From UBA6921 sp031363085 (lineage in GTDB: Bacteria > Pseudomonadota > Gammaproteobacteria > SG8-11): DNA of 64,000 nt. Both the position numbers and the translations under genes were made by a program. The notes beneath the pieces are model-generated. The model was given only the letters and a program-made list of their open reading frames with translations. It was not told the origin of the DNA and ran no database searches. The stretch spans positions 14,662 to 78,661 of the forward strand of contig JANLTU010000110.1 of the NCBI GenBank assembly GCA_031363085.1, written 5' to 3'. Positions 27,594 to 35,717 of this stretch are shown here, one piece after another; positions within the stretch are counted from its first letter, which is position 1, and each line of letters opens with the position of its first letter.

Positions 27594-28460
27594 TTAGGTC
27601 ATTTGGTTTGAGTGCAGCTTTTCGCTGGAGTAAAGCGTGTTCTCAAGCAAGGTCGCGACCGTCATGGGTCCGACCCCACCGGGCACGGGCGTAATCCAAG
27701 CAGCGCGATCTTTTGCGCGCTCGAATTCCACGTCACCCATCAAACGACCGTCGGCGAGACGGGTGATGCCCACGTCGATGACCACGGCGCCGGGCTTGAC
27801 CCATTCGCCTTTGACTAAGCCCGGTTTGCCGACCGCAGTAATCAGTATTTCAGCACGTTGCACGTGCGATTGGAGTTCGCGCGTAAAGCGATGGCATACA
27901 GTGACGGTGCAGCCGGCGAGTAATAATTCGAGGGCCATGGGTCGGCCGACAATATTCGACGCGCCGACGATCACCGCATCCGCGCCTTTGATCGGGTGCC
28001 CCGTGTGCTCAAGTAAAGTCATGACGCCATGGGGTGTGCAGGGACGAAGCAGCGGGTTACGTAAAGCGAGACGCCCGACGTTGTAGGCATGAAAACCGTC
28101 GACATCTTTGTCGGGGTGAATATGGTCGATGATGGCTTCAGGCGAAATCTGTGCAGGTAGCGGTAGCTGTACCAAAATACCGTCCACATCGGTGCGTTCA
28201 TTGAGCTCGCTTATCAGCACGAGCAACTCTTTTTCGCTGGTGGTGGCCGGTAAGTCGTAAGAGAAGGAGCAGATGCCGACTTCTTCGCAGGCCCGACGTT
28301 TGCTGCGTACATACACTTGCGAAGACGGGTCGGCGCCAACCAGAACAACGGCCAGTCCCGGAGCGCGCAAACCACGCGCACGACGCTGATCGATGTGCTG
28401 TTTAATATTGCGGCGGATTTCTTCGGCAATCAATTTGCCGTCGATGATGCGTGCGCTCAT
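27594..28460 (-). CDS. folD: Bifunctional methylenetetrahydrofolate dehydrogenase/cyclohydrolase
   Basis: A 288-residue enzyme, the same length as E. coli FolD. It interconverts 5,10-methylene-, methenyl- and 10-formyl-tetrahydrofolate using NADP in the cytoplasm. The ATG at 28460 gives MSARIIDGKLIAEEIR; a TTG at 28475 would add five residues. Motifs present are YVRSKRRACEEVGI with the catalytic Lys, DGILVQLPLP, DKDVDGFH, PCTPHGVM and the NADP site GASNIVGRPM, plus the C-terminal PVPGGVGPMT. It is transcribed away from the tRNA cluster. Confidence 0.97.
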   Translation of the reverse strand: MSARIIDGKLIAEEIRRNIKQHIDQRRARGLRAPGLAVVLVGADPSSQVYVRSKRRACEEVGICSFSYDLPATTSEKELLVLISELNERTDVDGILVQLPLPAQISPEAIIDHIHPDKDVDGFHAYNVGRLALRNPLLRPCTPHGVMTLLEHTGHPIKGADAVIVGASNIVGRPMALELLLAGCTVTVCHRFTRELQSHVQRAEILITAVGKPGLVKGEWVKPGAVVIDVGITRLADGRLMGDVEFERAKDRAAWITPVPGGVGPMTVATLLENTLYSSEKLHSNQMT

Positions 28461-28575
28461 GCGTACTGGGCTCAAGAATTGTAAGGCGCGTATGATCGCA
28501 TGCTGCGTGCAGTTCGCAAATTACACGCCTTCAGCATAGCTTCTGTGCAAGTGTGCCGCTATAATCTCGCCGCAT

Positions 28576-28652
<77 letters not shown>

Positions 28653-28671
28653 ATTTTAATCGCACGGCACT

Positions 28672-28748
<77 letters not shown>

Positions 28749-28805
28749 ATCCCCCGTGGTGTTTTCTGTTTGGGTCTGTATAATTTCGGCCGCACGTCGT
28801 TCAAT

Positions 28806-28883
28806 GGTGGGCGTAGCTCAGTTGGTTAGAGTCCCAGATTGTGATTCTGGTTGTCGTGGGTTCGAGTCCCATCGTCCACCCCA
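28806..28883 (+). tRNA. tRNA-His (anticodon GTG)
   Basis: A 78-base tRNA including the extra G-1 at 28806 that is specific to tRNA-His and faces C73. The anticodon loop is TTGTGAT (GTG) and CCA is encoded. TATAAT at 28779-28784 could be its own -10 box. Confidence 0.97.
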
Positions 28884-28972
28884 ATTTATTAATTGGTTAG
28901 TTAATACGGTTGGCGCACCGTATGATTTAAGGTTGAATCGCTTGCGAGGGTTATGATTCAATCACCGCCCTT

Positions 28973-29048
28973 GGGTCGTTAGCTCAGTTGGTAGAGCAGC
29001 GGACTCTTAATCCGCGGGTCGAAGGTTCAACCCCTTCACGGCCCACCA
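28973..29048 (+). tRNA. tRNA-Lys (anticodon CTT)
   Basis: A 76-base cloverleaf with acceptor GGGTCGT / ACGGCCC, anticodon loop CTCTTAA (CTT) and encoded CCA. It reads AAG. A terminator follows at 29055. Confidence 0.97.
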
Positions 29049-29054
29049 AGTACT

Positions 29055-29095
29055 AAACGCCTGGCCGCCTATAAATGAAGCGCCGGGCGTTTTTC
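29055..29095 (+). terminator. Terminator after tRNA-Lys
   Basis: An imperfect stem (AAACGCCTGGC against GCGCCGGGCGTTT) is followed by TTTTTC. It separates the first four tRNAs from tRNA-Leu. Confidence 0.7.
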
Positions 29096-29143
29096 TTTGC
29101 GTATCGTAGCTCGATTATGTGCGGGTATAATCCCGCGCAGCAC

Positions 29144-29228
<85 letters not shown>

Positions 29229-29292
29229 AATTTTGGCATCAAGGTCGTTGGGCGGTTTTCGAAACACTCTTACATTCAAGCGAGGAACGAGG

Positions 29293-30597
29293 ATGCAAGT
29301 CTCAGTGCAAACACTTAATGGACTGGAGCGACAAATCACTGTGGCAGTGCCAGCCGAAAAAATCGAATCGGAAATTAAAACTCGTTTGAACTCGTTGTCG
29401 AAACGGGCACGCATCTCCGGATTTCGTCCCGGCAAGGTGCCAATGCATGTCATTCAGCAGCACTACGGCAATCAGGTGCAGCAGGAAGTGACGGGCGAGG
29501 TGCTTGAATCTTCGTTTTATGAGGCGGTAGTAAAAGAAAAACTACGGCCCGCTGGCTCGCCACACATTCATCCAAAGTCGCGCCAACCCGGACAGCCGTT
29601 GGAATATACCGCCACCTTCGAAATTTACCCGGAAGTGAGTTTGAATCCATTTGGCGGAATTGAAATCGAGCGGCCGAGTGCAGAAATTACTGAAGCCGAC
29701 GTGGATCGGGTACTGGACAATATTCGCAAGCAGCGTATGGAATGGCAGGTCGTCGAGCGTGCGTCGCAAACGGGTGATCGCGTACGTGTCGATTTTAAAG
29801 GTGCGTTAGACGGCGGTGATTTTCCGGGTAATGAAGCGCAAGACATGCCGGTGGAACTTGGTAAACAACGCATGATTCCTGGCTTCGAAGAGAATCTCAC
29901 CGGCGTATCCGCCGGAGCGCAATTGTCTTTTACGTTACGCTTTCCGTCTGATTACCACCGTGCTGAGATGGCCGGCAAAGAAGTGCAGTTTGAGGTGAAG
30001 GTCAATGCTGTCGAAGAAGCACGCTTACCGGAATTAACAGAAGATTTTGTGCGTAGCTTGGGCGTGGCTGACTCCACAGTGGCATCGTTGCGTAAAGACG
30101 TGCGGCAAAATATGCAGCGCGAGCTCGACGACCGAATTCAAGCCAAGCTTAAACAAAACGTGATGGATGCCTTGATCAAGAATAATCCGATTGTTGTGCC
30201 CAAAGCATTGGTGCAGCAAGAAGTGCAGGTCTTGATGAAAAACGAAAATATCGCCGACAGCGCATCGAAGTCACTTGATCAGGCGACCGCTAAGAATCAA
30301 TTGCACGAGTTTGCGCAGCGGCGCGTTGGCTTGGCGTTAATTTTGTCTGAAATCGTGCGACAGCAAAATTTGAAGGTGGAGCCGAAGAAACTGCGCGAAG
30401 CCGTTGAGCACTTTGCCTCAACCTACGAAAAACCTGATGAAGTGGTGCAATGGTATTACGCCGACAAAAAGCGCCTCGGCGAGGTTGAGTCCTACGTTCT
30501 GGAAAACGAAGTAGTGACTTGGGTTGCCGCGAATGCGCGTCTGAAAGATGTCGGCAGCTCGTTTGACGCCCTCATTAAACAAGGGCAGACTGCCTGA
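29293..30597 (+). CDS. tig: Trigger factor, ribosome-associated chaperone and prolyl isomerase
   Basis: A 434-residue protein (E. coli 432). It binds ribosomal protein L23 at the exit tunnel and shields new chains. The ATG at 29293 follows GAGGAACGAGG. The N-terminal domain has the ribosome signature GFRPGKVP (near residue 45). The FKBP-like isomerase domain starts about residue 160 (GDRVRVDFKGALDGGDFPG) and ends near 240 with the PGFEENLTG region inside. The C-terminal helical arms (about 250-430) form the substrate cradle. It leads the tig-clpP-clpX-lon set. Confidence 0.97.
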   Translation: MQVSVQTLNGLERQITVAVPAEKIESEIKTRLNSLSKRARISGFRPGKVPMHVIQQHYGNQVQQEVTGEVLESSFYEAVVKEKLRPAGSPHIHPKSRQPGQPLEYTATFEIYPEVSLNPFGGIEIERPSAEITEADVDRVLDNIRKQRMEWQVVERASQTGDRVRVDFKGALDGGDFPGNEAQDMPVELGKQRMIPGFEENLTGVSAGAQLSFTLRFPSDYHRAEMAGKEVQFEVKVNAVEEARLPELTEDFVRSLGVADSTVASLRKDVRQNMQRELDDRIQAKLKQNVMDALIKNNPIVVPKALVQQEVQVLMKNENIADSASKSLDQATAKNQLHEFAQRRVGLALILSEIVRQQNLKVEPKKLREAVEHFASTYEKPDEVVQWYYADKKRLGEVESYVLENEVVTWVAANARLKDVGSSFDALIKQGQTA

Positions 30598-30613
30598 TCA
30601 AGGAGATTACGTC

Positions 30614-31249
30614 ATGACCGATATAAAGAATATGTCGCAACAGATTACCGGATTAAACATGGTGCCCATTGTTATCGAGCAGTCTGCGCGCGGCGAACGC
30701 GCTTACGACATCTATTCTCGTCTGCTTAAAGAGCGGGTGGTGTTTCTGGTAGGCCCAGTCGACGACTATGTAGCCAATGTGATTGTCGCGCAATTGTTGT
30801 TTCTTGAGTCTGAGAATCCAGACAAAGACATCCATCTTTACATTAATTCACCCGGGGGTTCGGTTACAGCGGGGATGGCGATTTACGACACCATGCAATT
30901 TGTTAAATGCGATGTCAGCACCTTGTGTATTGGTCAAGCCGCCAGCATGGGCGCGTTGTTATTAGCCGGGGGTGCTGCGGGTAAACGCCACTGCTTGCCG
31001 CACTCGCGCGTCATGATTCATCAGCCCTTGGGCGGTGTGCAGGGGCAAGCGACCGATATTGAAATTCACGCGCGCGAAATTTTGGCAATACGCGAGCGTT
31101 TGAACGAGATACTTTCTAAACACACTGGGCAAGCGCTTGAGCGCATTCAGGAAGATACCGACCGTGATCGTTTTATGAACGCTAACGACGCCGTTACATA
31201 TGGACTGATTGATTCAGTTTTAGCCAAACGGTTAACCAACAAGGCGTAA
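30614..31249 (+). CDS. clpP: ClpP protease subunit
   Basis: A 211-residue serine protease subunit. The ATG at 30614 follows AAGGAG. The catalytic Ser is in GQAASMGALLL, the His in VMIHQPLGG, and the Asp in DTDRDRFMNANDA, all in the family order. As a 14-subunit chamber it degrades proteins fed by ClpX (encoded 143 bases downstream) or ClpA. Only 16 bases separate it from tig, so tig and clpP are co-transcribed. Confidence 0.98.
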   Translation: MTDIKNMSQQITGLNMVPIVIEQSARGERAYDIYSRLLKERVVFLVGPVDDYVANVIVAQLLFLESENPDKDIHLYINSPGGSVTAGMAIYDTMQFVKCDVSTLCIGQAASMGALLLAGGAAGKRHCLPHSRVMIHQPLGGVQGQATDIEIHAREILAIRERLNEILSKHTGQALERIQEDTDRDRFMNANDAVTYGLIDSVLAKRLTNKA

Positions 31250-31392
31250 AGTTTCGGTTATTATTTTGGTGGGACGCAAATTGCAAATCGTGTATTGATT
31301 CAGGTTTGTTGGTCAAGAGTTGCGATTTACGCAATATTTATAGATTATCTGGGTTGAGTCACTTTGACGTAGTAACCAGCAGGGCATCCTAA

Positions 31393-32703
31393 ATGAGCGA
31401 CGAAAAGCACGGCAAAGGAGACAGCAGCGACAAGTTATTGTACTGCTCGTTTTGCGGAAAGAGTCAGCATGAAGTACGCAAGCTGATTGCCGGTCCATCC
31501 GTATTTGTGTGCGATGAATGTGTAGAGCTCTGCAACGATATTATTCGTGAAGAAGTGCAGGAAAAATCCACTGGTGCCGTCGGCAAAAAATTACCCACGC
31601 CGCACGAGATCAATAAAATTCTCGACGAATATGTCGTAGGCCAAACGCGTGCTAAAAAAACTTTGTCGGTTGCAGTGTATAACCATTACAAGCGCTTGGA
31701 TGTGTCCTCGAAGAAGGGTGCTGTACGCAAAGATGTACGCAAAGATGAAGTTGAGCTTGCCAAGAGCAACATCCTGCTGATTGGCCCGACCGGCAGTGGT
31801 AAAACATTGTTGGCGGAAACACTGGCGCGGTTACTTAATGTGCCGTTTACGATTGCCGACGCGACCACGTTGACCGAGGCAGGATACGTTGGTGAGGATG
31901 TTGAAAACATCATCCAAAAATTGCTGCAGAAATGTGACTACGATGTCGAGAAAGCTCAAACCGGCATTGTCTACATCGATGAAATCGATAAGATTTCGCG
32001 GAAGTCGGATAACCCGTCGATTACGCGTGACGTTTCCGGCGAAGGTGTGCAACAAGCGCTTCTAAAGCTCATCGAAGGCACGATTGCATCGGTCCCTCCG
32101 CAAGGCGGACGCAAACATCCTCAGCAAGAATTCTTGCAGGTCAATACCTCTAATATTTTATTTGTTTGCGGCGGCGCATTTGAAGGCTTGGAGCGCATTA
32201 TTCGTGACCGTTCTGAAAAAACCGGCATTGGGTTTTCTGCCGAGGTGCGCACCAAGAAAGATCGTAAGGCCGTTTCTGAGGTGTTGACAAATATTGAGCC
32301 CGAAGATCTGATCAAGTATGGCTTGATTCCAGAATTCGTTGGCCGCTTGCCGGTCGTTGCAACGCTTGGCGAGCTTGATGAAGAAGCCTTATTACGCATC
32401 CTGGTCGAGCCGCGTAACGCGATTACCAAGCAATATGCAAAGCTGTTTGGAATGGAAGGCACCGAATTGGAATTTCGTGACGACGCACTGCGTGCAATTT
32501 CTCGCCGTGCGATGGAACGAAAAACCGGTGCGCGTGGCTTGAGATCGATACTCGAACAGGTGTTGTTAGACACCATGTATGAATTGCCATCGATGGAAAA
32601 TGTCAGCAAAGTCATTGTTGATCAGGATGTAATTAATGGAAAATCTAAACCGCTTTTAATTTTCGAGGGTGGCGAGCACCACCAAGCAGCATCGGACAAG
32701 TAA
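31393..32703 (+). CDS. clpX: ClpX ATPase, unfoldase of the ClpXP protease
   Basis: A 436-residue AAA+ unfoldase. The N-terminal zinc domain has four Cys (CSFCGK ... CDECVELC, residues about 17-40). Walker A is GPTGSGKTLLAETLA, Walker B is IVYIDEIDKIS, and the substrate-gripping pore loop GYVG is present in AGYVGEDVENI. The IGF-type ClpP-docking loop corresponds to the TGIGFSAEV segment. It follows clpP and is closed by a strong terminator, so lon has a separate promoter. Confidence 0.98.
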   Translation: MSDEKHGKGDSSDKLLYCSFCGKSQHEVRKLIAGPSVFVCDECVELCNDIIREEVQEKSTGAVGKKLPTPHEINKILDEYVVGQTRAKKTLSVAVYNHYKRLDVSSKKGAVRKDVRKDEVELAKSNILLIGPTGSGKTLLAETLARLLNVPFTIADATTLTEAGYVGEDVENIIQKLLQKCDYDVEKAQTGIVYIDEIDKISRKSDNPSITRDVSGEGVQQALLKLIEGTIASVPPQGGRKHPQQEFLQVNTSNILFVCGGAFEGLERIIRDRSEKTGIGFSAEVRTKKDRKAVSEVLTNIEPEDLIKYGLIPEFVGRLPVVATLGELDEEALLRILVEPRNAITKQYAKLFGMEGTELEFRDDALRAISRRAMERKTGARGLRSILEQVLLDTMYELPSMENVSKVIVDQDVINGKSKPLLIFEGGEHHQAASDK

Positions 32704-32723
32704 TTTGTCAAAGTTTTAGTAGG

Positions 32724-32757
32724 AAAAAAGCGGAGCTGCAAGGCTCCGCTTTTTTTT
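32724..32757 (+). terminator. Rho-independent terminator after clpX
   Basis: A stem GCGGAGC / GCTCCGC, extended by A-T pairs to 13 bp with a 6-base loop, merges into a run of eight T. It lies 20 bases after the clpX stop. Confidence 0.93.
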
Positions 32758-32892
32758 CAACATAAAAAATAAACGTGCGCCAGTTGCCTTGATTTTTACT
32801 TGTGCGGCACTCACATTGTATCGTGAGTGTATATCGTGGTACTCACCGATGATTACGTTATGAAGCAATGCGCCGGACGCGAGAATATGTTT

Positions 32893-32920
32893 TTAACGGA
32901 ATTATTCTATGAGCCGTTAA
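32893..32920. promoter_or_regulatory. Inverted repeat upstream of lon
   Basis: A 7-bp inverted repeat, TTAACGG (32893-32899) and CCGTTAA (32914-32920), separated by 14 bases, lies about 75 bases before the lon ATG. It could be an operator or a leader hairpin. No clear sigma-32 promoter was seen in the 290-base gap. Confidence 0.3.
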
Positions 32921-32993
32921 CTCTCAGTAGATGAGTCCCTACTAATCACGGTGCGCTACAAGTGTCACCGAACATTCACGGGAGCATGAAGCC

Positions 32994-35420
32994 ATGACAT
33001 CTGAAGTCAAAGTGCAGAATCTAGTTGTTCCCGTATTGCCTCTCAGGGATGTGGTCGTTTACCCCCACATGGTCATCCCATTATTTGTTGGTCGAGAGCG
33101 ATCCATTCGCGCCTTGGAATCAGCGATGGAGACCGACAAGCAAATTTTGCTGTGCGCGCAAAAAAGCGCCGCGCAGGACGAACCGACCAGCGAAGACATT
33201 TTTACGCTGGGTACCTTGTCGAATATTTTACAATTACTTAAATTGCCCGATGGGACCATCAAAGTGCTGGTCGAGGGTAGCGAGCGCGCACGCGTCGTCA
33301 ATTTTTTCAGTTCGGAAGAATTTTTTAAGGCGCAGGTCGTGACTTATCAGCAGGAGCGAATGGATGAGCGCGAAGTCGAAGTGCTGTGTCGTTCGGTGCT
33401 GTCGCAATTTGATCAATATGTCAAACTCAATAAAAAAGTACCGCCGGAGATTTTATCTTCACTGGCTAATATCGATGATCCAGGCCGTTTGGCGGACACG
33501 ATTGCGGCGCATTTAGCGCTTAAAATTGAAGAGAAACAAAAAATTCTTGAGATCACTAATCCGCGTGAACGCCTTGAACACCTCGTGGCGCTGATGGAGT
33601 CGGAGATTGACCTTTTGCAAGTCGAAAAGCGCATCCGCGGGCGCGTCAAGAAGCAAATGGAAAAAAACCAGCGCGAGTACTATCTGAATGAGCAAATGAA
33701 GGCGATTCAGAAAGAGCTCGGCGATATGGATGATGCGCACAATGAGGCGGATGAATTACTCAAGCGCATCGAAAGCGCAGGCATGACGAAGGAGGCGAAA
33801 GCCAAAGCGCTTGCCGAGCTCAATAAGCTTAAAATGATGTCGCCAATGTCGGCTGAAGCCACTGTGGTTAGAAATTACCTCGACTGGTTGCTTAACGTGC
33901 CGTGGAAGAAACGCTCCAAGGTTTCTTCAGATTTGACGCATGCTGAAGGAATTCTCGAAAGTGATCACTACGGGCTTGAGAAAGTCAAAGAGCGCATCCT
34001 TGAGTATCTGGCAGTGCAACAACGTGTAAAGAAGCTCAAGGGTCCGGTACTGTGTTTGGTGGGTCCACCGGGCGTGGGCAAGACATCGTTGGGCAAGTCG
34101 ATTGCGCGCGCCACGAATCGTGATTTCACGCGCATGTCCTTGGGCGGCGTGCGTGACGAAGCCGAGATTCGAGGTCACCGTCGTACCTATATCGGTGCCA
34201 TGCCCGGAAAAATTGTGCAAAATCTGTCGAAGGTCGGCACGCGCAATCCGCTCTTTTTGTTGGATGAAATTGACAAGATGGCGATGGATTTCCGGGGTGA
34301 TCCGGCGTCGGCGTTGTTGGAAGTGCTCGATCCCGAGCAGAACAACACCTTCAACGATCATTATTTGGAAGTTGATTTCGATTTATCCGATGTGATGTTC
34401 ATTGCCACGGCCAACACGATGAATATACCTGGCCCCTTGCTGGATCGTATGGAAGTGATTCGCATCCCCGGTTACACCGAGGATGAAAAAATTAATATTG
34501 CCATGCGTTATTTGGTTCCAAAGCAACTGAAGAACAACGGGCTGAAGGAGTCGGAAATTTCGGTGACCGAGGGCGGTATTCGCGACGTCGTACGCTATTA
34601 CACGCGTGAAGCCGGCGTGCGCAATTTAGAGCGTGAAATTGCCAAGGTGTGTCGCAAGGTAGTGAAGGACATTTTGCTGAAAAAAGGCGGCAAGTCCAAG
34701 CAGGTGTCGGTGACGTCGCGCAATGTGGACAAATATTTGGGCGTGCGTCGTTTCCGTTATGGCCGTGCTGAAGAAGTGGATCAAGTGGGCCAAGTGACTG
34801 GCTTGGCCTGGACCGAGGTCGGGGGTGAATTGCTCACCATCGAAACGGTAGTCATCGCCGGCAAAGGCAAGCACAACATCACCGGGCAACTGGGTGATGT
34901 CATGAAAGAGTCAATACATGCTGCTATGAGTGTGGTGCGCAGCCGGGCGGAAGCGTTGCGGATTGATCCGGAGTTTTACGAGAAACTAGATATCCATATT
35001 CACGTGCCCGAAGGCGCGATTCCGAAGGACGGCCCGTCCGCAGGTATCGGTATGTGCACGGCGCTTGCGTCTGCGCTGACGCATATCCCCGTGCGCTCAG
35101 ACGTTGCGATGACCGGAGAAATCACTCTGCGTGGAGAAGTGTTGCCGATTGGTGGATTGAAAGAAAAGCTGCTGGCGGCGCATCGCGGTGGAATCAAGAC
35201 GGTCATCATTCCGGAAGAAAACGAGCGTGATTTAGCCGAAATACCGAAGAATATCATCCAGGATCTGGAAATCCGTCCGGTACGCTGGATCGATCAGGTT
35301 TGGCAAATTGCGTTGCAACGTATGCCGGAAGCCGCGATAAAACCTGGCGAACCGACTCCGCCGGAAGGTCCGAAAGTGGATAGTAAACCGGGTAAGGAGC
35401 GCGAAATTCGTCGCCACTAA
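32994..35420 (+). CDS. lon: ATP-dependent Lon protease
   Basis: An 808-residue LonA-type protease (E. coli 784). Order: N-terminal substrate-binding LON domain (about 10-205, starting VVPVLPLRDVVVYPHMVIPL), AAA+ domain with Walker A GPPGVGKTSLGKS and Walker B LFLLDEIDKM, and a C-terminal Ser-Lys protease domain with the catalytic Ser in KDGPSAGIGM and the Lys further on. It degrades damaged and regulatory proteins. The C-terminal tail (about 30 residues, EPTPPEGPKVDSKPG) is longer than usual and probably disordered. It has its own terminator. Confidence 0.98.
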   Translation: MTSEVKVQNLVVPVLPLRDVVVYPHMVIPLFVGRERSIRALESAMETDKQILLCAQKSAAQDEPTSEDIFTLGTLSNILQLLKLPDGTIKVLVEGSERARVVNFFSSEEFFKAQVVTYQQERMDEREVEVLCRSVLSQFDQYVKLNKKVPPEILSSLANIDDPGRLADTIAAHLALKIEEKQKILEITNPRERLEHLVALMESEIDLLQVEKRIRGRVKKQMEKNQREYYLNEQMKAIQKELGDMDDAHNEADELLKRIESAGMTKEAKAKALAELNKLKMMSPMSAEATVVRNYLDWLLNVPWKKRSKVSSDLTHAEGILESDHYGLEKVKERILEYLAVQQRVKKLKGPVLCLVGPPGVGKTSLGKSIARATNRDFTRMSLGGVRDEAEIRGHRRTYIGAMPGKIVQNLSKVGTRNPLFLLDEIDKMAMDFRGDPASALLEVLDPEQNNTFNDHYLEVDFDLSDVMFIATANTMNIPGPLLDRMEVIRIPGYTEDEKINIAMRYLVPKQLKNNGLKESEISVTEGGIRDVVRYYTREAGVRNLEREIAKVCRKVVKDILLKKGGKSKQVSVTSRNVDKYLGVRRFRYGRAEEVDQVGQVTGLAWTEVGGELLTIETVVIAGKGKHNITGQLGDVMKESIHAAMSVVRSRAEALRIDPEFYEKLDIHIHVPEGAIPKDGPSAGIGMCTALASALTHIPVRSDVAMTGEITLRGEVLPIGGLKEKLLAAHRGGIKTVIIPEENERDLAEIPKNIIQDLEIRPVRWIDQVWQIALQRMPEAAIKPGEPTPPEGPKVDSKPGKEREIRRH

Positions 35421-35442
35421 AAATTTGGTTTCATCCAACATC

Positions 35443-35476
35443 AACCGAGCACAGTATTACTGTGCTCGGTTTTTTA
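35443..35476 (+). terminator. Rho-independent terminator after lon
   Basis: A 12-bp perfect stem (ACCGAGCACAGT / ACTGTGCTCGGT, 3-base loop) is followed by TTTTTT. It lies 24 bases after the lon stop. Confidence 0.95.
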
Positions 35477-35601
35477 TTTGTCCTCGCCGTAACAGATCAC
35501 AATAGTGCACTTCCTGATCAAAGCGTTAACACGCGCACGAGTTTGACGCACATTCGACGTCACAACACTGCTGTTCCCCTGCTATGTATGCGGCGCGCTT
35601 G

Positions 35602-35617
35602 TGGCATGCAGATTGCC
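35602..35617 (+). promoter_or_regulatory. Sigma-54-like promoter upstream of the CheA-like kinase
   Basis: TGGCATGCAGATTGCC fits the RpoN -24/-12 consensus TGGCAYRNNNNTTGCW with GG-N10-GC spacing. The start of transcription would be near 35628, about 90 bases before the GTG at 35718. No activator site was identified. Confidence 0.55.
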
Positions 35618-35717
35618 TACTCTTCCGATTATTGAACGCAGCATCTTGTTAGAAAGCAGGCAATGCTCGCGCTTCAGACGCGCTTGAATTTAATAACATC
35701 AGGGAAGGTAGCCAGTT

